Positions 14,843-20,618 of a stretch of 23,208 nucleotides of DNA are shown here, piece after piece; position 1 is the stretch's first letter, and each line of letters begins with the position of its first letter. The position numbers were made by a program, and so were the translations under genes. The notes under the pieces were generated by a model. It did not search any database and was not told the DNA's origin. It was given only the letters and a program-made list of their open reading frames with translations. Origin of the DNA: Clostridia bacterium (GTDB lineage Bacteria > Bacillota > Clostridia > Oscillospirales > CAG-272); assembly GCA_017461825.1 (NCBI GenBank), contig JAFTXB010000082.1:1-23208 (forward strand), in the 5' to 3' direction.

Positions 14843-16297
14843 TCAGTCTTCTTTCTTGCGCACGATCATCATTGCGCCGCAAGCAATTGAAACGATGAGA
14901 GCAACCGAACCGCTCACAATACTGCCGCAACCGCCCTTATCGGTGGTTGTTTTGTCATCGGTTTCGGCAGGAGCCTTGGTCGTTTCGGTATCCTTCTTTG
15001 CGGTGGTCACTTCTTCGGTTGTGGTCTCCTCGGGAGTGGTTGCCTCTTCGGTAGTGGTTTCCTCGGGAGTAGTCTCCTCAGGAGTGGTCACTTCGGGCAT
15101 GGTCACTTTTTCAAATGTAGGAGCGGTTTGACCCTTCAGATCCTTGGAATCCTCCCCAATGGTGAGAACCGCGCCCGTATTGAAGATGTAACCCGCAAGC
15201 GTGGAATGATACTTCATCAAAACATCGGTCTCGCCTACCTTCACGCCGGTTCCCGAAGCAGTCTTATTGGTAACGGTACCGTAGTTGGTGCAGTTTTGAA
15301 CGGTAGCGCCTGCGTTGGCGGGCAGTGAGCCAATGAAAGCAGCCGCGGAGTAACCCGAGGTGATATTTCCAATGTTCACACTGTTCTTGATCAGGATCTT
15401 ATCAGCGCCCTTGGTTGTTTCACCAACGAAACCGCCGGCAGCACTTACCTTTTTGATGTCGCCTGTTTCTGCATTCGCAATTTCCGCAACCTGTGCGGGG
15501 GCATCGGCTGTACCGGTGGAAACCGAACCTGCGTTTACACAATTGTCGATTTCAAGTGCTATCGCAGCCGCACGGCCGAGCAAACCGCCGCAACGTCCGT
15601 TTTTCGAAACGAGGCTACCTGCAAAGGTACAATTTTTTATCTCAAGCTTGGCATTTTCGCTCTTGGTTGCCTCATAATCTGCCTGACCGACGATACCGCC
15701 GTTCAGTGCGGCTGCGGAAGTAACAGTAGCCGCAACGTAGCAGTTATCGATCACGGTGGTGCCCGCGGTGCGAACTTCACCTACAAGACCGCCTGTTTTT
15801 GATTTGGGTCCATTGACAACAACGTTTTCACCGATCACAATATTGCGGAGAGTACCGCACGTGGTCTTGAAAATTCCGCAGGGCTCACCGGCAGAAACGG
15901 TAAGATTGTTGATCACGTATCCCTGACCGTCGTATGTACCCGCAAAGATCACAGTTGCGTTTTTACCGATGCCGCCAAAGGATTTTGCCTCGGAGGGTTG
16001 GATATCCGCAGTCTGATAGAAGGTTACGCCCTCAAAGGTCGTGGTGCCGTCATTTACATAGAAGGCGATGGTTTCCAGTCCCGTGATATCGGATACAACA
16101 AATTCCTTTGCGGTGTTGTTGTTTGTATAATCCTTGATATCGGGGATCCCAGTGGTGTCTTTCTTGACAATGCGGCTTGCGCTGTAGCCAAGAGCAGCGG
16201 AGGTGGGGTCAGCGGCCGCAGTCATAAAGCATACGGCACTGATCAGCAGTGCGAGCGTCATCAGCACTGCCAGGAGCTTGGTGTTGGTCTTTTTCAT
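14843..16297 (-). CDS. Surface protein with one GLUG-type module, Thr/Glu stalk and GCGS tail
   Basis: A 484-residue secreted protein. The signal peptide (about 1-29) ends near FMTAAAD. One module (about 37-399) begins GYSASRIVKKDTTG and contains repeated glycine turns of the GLUG type (GGLVGEVR, GGIVGQAD, GGLLGRAA, GGFVGETT), each before an xxNC-type strand, suggesting a beta-helix or beta-solenoid. A Thr/Glu-rich stalk (about 401-452) then leads to KGGCGS (454-459), a hydrophobic helix (about 460-478) and a short basic end VRKKED. It is probably an adhesin or polymer-binding protein held at the membrane or wall. It follows the MBL lipoprotein gene by 68 bases without a promoter in between and has an AAAGAAAGGA site. 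The same module appears twice in the 862-residue protein at 20619. Confidence 0.85.
   Translation of the reverse strand: MKKTNTKLLAVLMTLALLISAVCFMTAAADPTSAALGYSASRIVKKDTTGIPDIKDYTNNNTAKEFVVSDITGLETIAFYVNDGTTTFEGVTFYQTADIQPSEAKSFGGIGKNATVIFAGTYDGQGYVINNLTVSAGEPCGIFKTTCGTLRNIVIGENVVVNGPKSKTGGLVGEVRTAGTTVIDNCYVAATVTSAAALNGGIVGQADYEATKSENAKLEIKNCTFAGSLVSKNGRCGGLLGRAAAIALEIDNCVNAGSVSTGTADAPAQVAEIANAETGDIKKVSAAGGFVGETTKGADKILIKNSVNIGNITSGYSAAAFIGSLPANAGATVQNCTNYGTVTNKTASGTGVKVGETDVLMKYHSTLAGYIFNTGAVLTIGEDSKDLKGQTAPTFEKVTMPEVTTPEETTPEETTTEEATTPEETTTEEVTTAKKDTETTKAPAETDDKTTTDKGGCGSIVSGSVALIVSIACGAMMIVRKKED
14950..15095 (-). repeat. Thr/Glu stalk coding repeat of the one-module protein
   Basis: Imperfect short tandem units on the minus strand encode TTPEE / TTTEE repeats. 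The DNA units drift in length and sequence, so this is a coding low-complexity stalk rather than a CRISPR array. Such stalks lift the binding module off the cell surface and can vary in length by slippage. Confidence 0.75.
15101..16189 (-). repeat. GLUG-type module, copy A (one-module protein)
   Basis: This is the single ~363-residue copy in the smaller surface protein. It shares with copies B and C the opening GYSAxxxVKKD, TYDGQGY, the series of GGxxG turns, LEIDNCV, ETTKGADKI and the closing TAPxFEKV. Copy A is the only one with a SKTGGLVGEVR turn after VVVNGPK. Confidence 0.85.
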
Positions 16298-16365
16298 GTT
16301 GAAAAAATCCTTTCTTTGTTTTTATTTGCAAATCCCTTTGGTGGGATCATGCACCTTGTAATTGC

Positions 16366-18504
16366 TCAACCGAGCTTAACTGCCTGAACACCGTTAAAGG
16401 CGTAATAGTTATTTGCAAACCCAACCTTGGATTGCAGCCAGTTGATGGTTCTGCCCGTTTCCGTGGAAGAGTTGCCGTTGATCATGGTTGCCCCCTTGTT
16501 GCGGGGCCAAATTGCGTATCTGCCACCCTCAAGATCTCCCGCCATGCTGTATTGATAAAACAGCATCAGCATGTTATAGGCGTGGTGAGTCGCTTGAATG
16601 TAATTCACGTTAAGGAGATCGCCGTTTTGCGCAACGCATTTTGCCTGTCCGTCCTCTTGCAGGTCGCCCGCAAGCAAAAAGCTCTTGCCCTCGATCGTCA
16701 CCTTGGTAACAAGCGAGGAGTTATTGAAGATCTTGAGCGGCGTGGGGAAATAATCATCCGCAGTATGCATAACCTCAATTGTTGCGTTGCCGATATTAAA
16801 TACCATACCTGTCCGCGCGATCACGCAGTCATAACGCTTGAACAGTGCAGTCATGCGGGGATAGATCGTACCGCCGTAATAGGATTCGCTCAGATCCGTG
16901 CCGGGAACCGACAGGGAGTATTCCAGCGACGGCATATTGTAGATGTAACGCTGGATCTCCGCCTCTCTGCCAAACATCGATTCATATTTCCAAGCAACCG
17001 TGGTATGGTCTCCGTGCATATGGGTAAAGATCCAAGCGGCGATCACAACCTTTCCGCCGGGCGCACGCTTTACCAGTTCTTTATGAAGGCGCGCCACCTC
17101 AAGGCTGTCGGGATCGGCACTTTGCGTCTGCCCACCGTCAAAAACGATAAAGCGTCCGTCAGAAAGCCTGAAAACAATGCACATGCCGTTGGCGTAGGTC
17201 TCCAAATCGGCATTGCTCGTTTGGTTTCTGCCGCCGATATCCAAAAGAATAAACTGAGAATCGTTAGAGCCCTCCGAGCGGTCGTTCATCGCCTCTTTTG
17301 CCAGCGCGTATTCCTCGGCACTGATGCCAACGACCCGAACATGCCCTGTTCCGCCAATATGATAAACGTGGATCACGCCGCTGTCGCCGACATAGGTATA
17401 AAAGGTATTTCTGTGCGTGTCTTTTGAGGTGTTGACCGTATCAAACGAGGAATCGTATTGATATTCGGTTCCATAGGTGTAATCTCTGGTGTAGCCCATG
17501 TCCTCGATCTTTTTGACATAAGCCTCAAACTCGGAAAAGGTGAGCGAATCGATCGCCACTGTAAAGGAATTGCTCAAATTGCCTCGGTCGATCACAGCCT
17601 TTGCGTGATACGGAACGTAAGGTAGACCCTCGTCAAGTGCAAGGTGGCAGATCAGCTCCTCGGGCCATGCCAAGTTCTTGGTGTTTTTCCAATCGTTCAT
17701 TTTACGAAGCATATCGTAAAAACGCACCGCGATCTGCTCAAAGCCCTCACTTTCCACAGCCGAAAGGACGATCTTGTTTTCAGTGGGAACCACTGCCAGC
17801 GCGTTGAATGCGGCATGCTCGTTGGATATATCCTTTTTGATCTCGATCTTTACCTCTCCGCTAAGTGAGGAAACCCCTGTCAAACGCTTGAGCGAGGTGG
17901 TGAGCGAATCAACAGCGTTTTTCACATCGCTGTCCGAGGTGTCGCCCGTAACGGTAACATTTGCAGCACCGTCGCGAAACAGATATAACAGATCGTTATA
18001 TTGATGTACGGTTTCCGTAACACCGCCAAAGGGATCGTGCCGATTTGCAAACATCGAAGCCTCAACAGTTGCCATAGCGTACTTGACAAACTCATCGCAT
18101 GTCCCCGCAATGCACAACTTATTTCCGCTTTGCTTGATTCCCCATCCAAAGTCGCCGATCTCGGCAAGAAATGCGGTCATTTCATCACGTGCCACCGACC
18201 CGATGTAGATCTCATATGCCAAAGGATCCGCGCTTTCACCGTTTTTGAGGTAGTCATCCCCCAGCTCTACGGTATAGCCGTGAGCCTGCAAAATGCCTTC
18301 CAGATCTTTTGCGTACTGATGGTACAAATCTCCAACTCCGATCGGAACGGTAACCCGAACGGTTTCAACAATGGGGCCCTGTGTTTGCGTGCTGTCAGGC
18401 TCATCAACGTCAGGTCTGTCACAACCGACAAGAAAAGTCGATACCAAAAGGCATACAAGCAGCAGCCAAGCGGTCATTTTCGGTATAGGATGTTTGGTTT
18501 GCAT
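16366..18504 (-). CDS. Lipoprotein with C-terminal metallo-beta-lactamase fold domain
   Basis: A 712-residue lipoprotein from the ATG at 18504; the signal peptide ends in LVGC with Cys28. The C-terminal third (about 415-712) is a metallo-beta-lactamase fold: FDGGQ (455-459), FTHMHGDH (493-500, the HxHxDH metal box), LAGDLQ (Asp614) and ATHHAYN (His640/641), so a metal-dependent hydrolase on the outer surface. The N-terminal part has YEIYIGSVARDEM and then GNKLCIAGTCDEFVKYAMATVE, a pattern like the small alpha/beta domain at the N-terminus of GH67/GH20 enzymes; this is inference. AAAGGA sits upstream of the chosen start; an in-frame ATG at 18597 would add a non-secretory extension. The substrate is unknown. 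It is probably co-transcribed with the next surface protein. Confidence 0.85.
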   Translation of the reverse strand: MQTKHPIPKMTAWLLLVCLLVSTFLVGCDRPDVDEPDSTQTQGPIVETVRVTVPIGVGDLYHQYAKDLEGILQAHGYTVELGDDYLKNGESADPLAYEIYIGSVARDEMTAFLAEIGDFGWGIKQSGNKLCIAGTCDEFVKYAMATVEASMFANRHDPFGGVTETVHQYNDLLYLFRDGAANVTVTGDTSDSDVKNAVDSLTTSLKRLTGVSSLSGEVKIEIKKDISNEHAAFNALAVVPTENKIVLSAVESEGFEQIAVRFYDMLRKMNDWKNTKNLAWPEELICHLALDEGLPYVPYHAKAVIDRGNLSNSFTVAIDSLTFSEFEAYVKKIEDMGYTRDYTYGTEYQYDSSFDTVNTSKDTHRNTFYTYVGDSGVIHVYHIGGTGHVRVVGISAEEYALAKEAMNDRSEGSNDSQFILLDIGGRNQTSNADLETYANGMCIVFRLSDGRFIVFDGGQTQSADPDSLEVARLHKELVKRAPGGKVVIAAWIFTHMHGDHTTVAWKYESMFGREAEIQRYIYNMPSLEYSLSVPGTDLSESYYGGTIYPRMTALFKRYDCVIARTGMVFNIGNATIEVMHTADDYFPTPLKIFNNSSLVTKVTIEGKSFLLAGDLQEDGQAKCVAQNGDLLNVNYIQATHHAYNMLMLFYQYSMAGDLEGGRYAIWPRNKGATMINGNSSTETGRTINWLQSKVGFANNYYAFNGVQAVKLG

Positions 18505-18552
18505 ATTCTTTTCCTTTCTTGCGTTTTTTCGGCTATATTTTTCGATAGTATT

Positions 18553-18561
18553 ATTATAGCA
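18553..18561 (-). promoter_or_regulatory. Extended -10 promoter of the MBL lipoprotein gene
   Basis: TGCTATAAT on the minus strand (TATAAT at 18553-18558 with the upstream TG) is an extended -10. The best -35 candidate, ATTGCA, lies 16 bases away and is weak. The predicted start is near 18546, about 42 bases before the ATG. Confidence 0.6.
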
Positions 18562-18702
18562 TCTTGCTATTCGGTGCAATATCAAAAAATCACACAAAAT
18601 TAGCCGGAAATAAACTTTTTAAAAAATGCGGTTTTGACAGACAAACAAAATCATTTTTTATCATTTTTTATTTTTCTTTTAAAAAAAGCAGCTTTTGGAA
18701 AC

Positions 18703-18742
18703 AAAAAAACAGCGGCTTCTCGCTTTTGCTTGAAGCCGCTGT
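18703..18742 (-). terminator. Terminator of the solute-binding protein transcript
   Basis: On the minus strand an 11-bp stem (18732-18742 with 18709-18719) is followed by a run of seven U. It is the second structure after the solute-binding protein stop at 18955, the first being the nested hairpin at 18793-18848. The stretch 18562-18702 holds only AT-rich sequence with no gene. Confidence 0.9.
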
Positions 18743-18792
18743 ATAAACAAAGTTAATATATGGAAATAAATTTATAAATATTTCAATTCAAA

Positions 18793-18848
18793 AGCCGCGT
18801 TTTCGGCTTTGGTGCTGTTACAGCATTGCAAAGGTCGAAAACGCGGCT
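18793..18848 (-). other. Nested, perfectly paired hairpin in the 3' region of the SBP transcript
   Basis: Outer arms of 13 bp (18793-18805 with 18836-18848) are perfectly complementary; inside them CTTTG/CAAAG and TGCTG/CAGCA pair as well, giving one long rod. It lies about 107 bases past the stop of the solute-binding protein gene. On the minus strand its end is followed by UUUUGAAUUG, so it could terminate weakly, protect the message or be a small RNA. A partial copy of its flank (TTTCAATT..GAAAGCCG..TTTT) recurs at about 18878-18905. No gene is visible in 18743-18954. Confidence 0.6.
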
Positions 18849-18954
18849 CAAAGACACACAAATTGAGATTCTAAGAAATTTCAATTTTGAAAGCCGATTT
18901 TATTTTTTGTTCAAGTAAATCGAGCGGTGTGCTTTATCTCTTTATCGAGGGAGA

Positions 18955-20469
18955 TCAGCTGAGTCTTTCGTAGAGATCAGCAACAGCATTTGCCCAAGTC
19001 TGCTGGTTGTATTCCCACCAAGTTACAACGTTTTGGCCGTGGTAAACGTTTACCTTCTCGCTGATGGGATGACGGAACTGTTCGTCCATCTGCAACATGT
19101 TCCAGATAGAGGGGCTGAATACACGGTCAAATACGTATTCCCAACGGATAACAGCACCGTCACGGATGTGAGCCAGCATCTCTTGAACGTTTTCGTCGCG
19201 AGCGAGGGTCAAGCCGAGGGTAATGTCATAGTACTCGGGAACAACGTCCTGACGGTTGAGGTAACCCATAACTTCCATTACCTTTGCGCTGAGAATGTTG
19301 TTTTCCTCGGTTGCGGTGGAGGGGAGCATCCATACGAGGTTACCGCCAACAGCATAGTATTTTTCCTGATTGCTGTCGTACTTCGGCATGGGAACCAGAC
19401 CGTAGTCATCTTCCATATCACGGAAATTGTTAACTGCGCTCAGACCCTGCAGCAGGTACAGAACGGTGCCCTGTCCAAAAGTCTTGGCGTTGTCGCCGGA
19501 CGTTCTGGTAACAACAAACTCATTCTCGTTCTCGAAAACGTCAAGCATCTTATTAAAGACGTCAATGCACTTCTCGTTGGGAGAGGAGGGAACGGTTACA
19601 ACACCGGTTGCTTCGTTGCGATCAACCAGGTGCAGATCAAGTGCTGCGATCCATGTACGGTTGGAGGTGTGGAGAGAGAGCAGACCCATCTTGTGCTTGT
19701 AGGGATCGTACTCGCCGTCAACAGTCTCCTCAACTACCTTACCGTTTGTAAAGAGCTTTTCAAGTGTCCAAGTGTTATCGCGAACTGCCTTATAAGGGCT
19801 CTCAAGCTGATAAGCTTCGCTCATGGTAGCGTTGAACCAAATAGCCTGCAAGCCGGAGTAGGTTCCCATGGAGATATCACCCATTGCGCCAAACTGCTTG
19901 CCGTTGATAGCAAACACGTCGGTGAGTCTGTCAAACCACCAAGGTGCGTTAAAGTTAAAGGTTTCAATTGTGCTCAGGTCGGCAATCAGGTTTTCCTCAA
20001 CGCAGGTCATAAAGCTCGAGGAAATTGCGGCAACGATGATGTCTGCCTCGTGCTCGTTCGAAACGTCTTTACGGATCACGTCGTTGTAGGATGTACGGTT
20101 GTTCCAGTCATCATAGTGTTCGGTATTGTAAGTAAGCACGATGCCGAGGTATTCCTCGATTTCGCAGTTTCTCTCGTAAAGAGCCTGAGGTACGCGCTCC
20201 TCGCTGGGCTCAAGGCAGGTCTCGTTTTTAGCGTGACCCTTACCCAACAGGATCTTTACTTCTTCGCCGTTGTTGTTTTCGGGCATAACACCGAGAACAT
20301 CGTCGGCAGGTTCGGTCACTTCTTCTGTGGGGGCTTCAGTGGCATCATCGGTCTTTGCAGTGGTATCCTTGGGGTCGTCTTCGGTATTTGTACAAGCGGC
20401 AAACAGAGTGACTATCATCATCATAGCCAAACAAAGAGCCAACAGTTTAGCGAGTGTAGATTTCATCAT
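18955..20469 (-). CDS. Extracellular solute-binding lipoprotein
   Basis: A 504-residue lipoprotein of the type-1 (extracellular) solute-binding family used by ABC importers, often for sugars or oligosaccharides. The signal peptide ends in LFAAC with lipidated Cys26. A flexible Asp/Thr/Glu-rich linker (about 27-57) holds the binding domain away from the membrane. Typical fold segments are visible: EADIIVAAIS, the Trp-rich NAPWWFDR, GVLP-like turns and the late conserved GAVIRWEYVFDRVF. No ABC permease or ATPase gene lies in this window. An AAAAGGAG site precedes the ATG at 20469. It sits between two surface-protein genes on the same strand and has no clear promoter of its own, so it may be read with the 862-residue protein. 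The ligand is unknown. Confidence 0.86.
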   Translation of the reverse strand: MMKSTLAKLLALCLAMMMIVTLFAACTNTEDDPKDTTAKTDDATEAPTEEVTEPADDVLGVMPENNNGEEVKILLGKGHAKNETCLEPSEERVPQALYERNCEIEEYLGIVLTYNTEHYDDWNNRTSYNDVIRKDVSNEHEADIIVAAISSSFMTCVEENLIADLSTIETFNFNAPWWFDRLTDVFAINGKQFGAMGDISMGTYSGLQAIWFNATMSEAYQLESPYKAVRDNTWTLEKLFTNGKVVEETVDGEYDPYKHKMGLLSLHTSNRTWIAALDLHLVDRNEATGVVTVPSSPNEKCIDVFNKMLDVFENENEFVVTRTSGDNAKTFGQGTVLYLLQGLSAVNNFRDMEDDYGLVPMPKYDSNQEKYYAVGGNLVWMLPSTATEENNILSAKVMEVMGYLNRQDVVPEYYDITLGLTLARDENVQEMLAHIRDGAVIRWEYVFDRVFSPSIWNMLQMDEQFRHPISEKVNVYHGQNVVTWWEYNQQTWANAVADLYERLS

Positions 20470-20541
20470 TTTACTCTCCTTTTAAAGTCATTAAAAAAAA
20501 TTAAATTATGATAAACCGAGGTTGCAAGAGTTTACACTGTT

Positions 20542-20580
20542 GCCGTGGGAATGGCGGATGCCTTAGCCGTTTCCCACGGC
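20542..20580. other. Hairpin between the two-module surface protein and the SBP gene
   Basis: A perfect 10-bp stem (20542-20551 with 20571-20580) has an inner GGC/GCC pair and a run of T (20582-20586) after it on the plus strand. A smaller stem (TTCGG/CCGAA) lies at about 20590-20609. Read on the minus strand, the direction of both neighbouring genes, neither stem is followed by U, so they look more like message-stability or processing structures than terminators. There is no convincing sigma-A promoter for the SBP gene in 20470-20618. Confidence 0.5.
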
Positions 20581-20618
20581 GTTTTTGGTTTCGGCCGTTT
20601 TGACCGAAGCTTGGGAAA

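Noticed and set aside
14950..15095. CRISPR-like tandem repeats
   Set aside because: The repeats are short, drift in length, have no unique spacers and are in frame within the surface-protein stalk.
16432..17427. Plus-strand frame of 331 codons opposite the MBL lipoprotein gene
   Set aside because: It lies wholly inside the minus-strand MBL domain, which has an intact HxHxDH motif; no separate start signals or domains are seen.
19033..20511. Long plus-strand frame (492 codons) opposite the solute-binding protein gene
   Set aside because: It mirrors the codon usage of the minus-strand gene, has no ribosome binding site or domain, and the minus-strand product has a proper lipobox.
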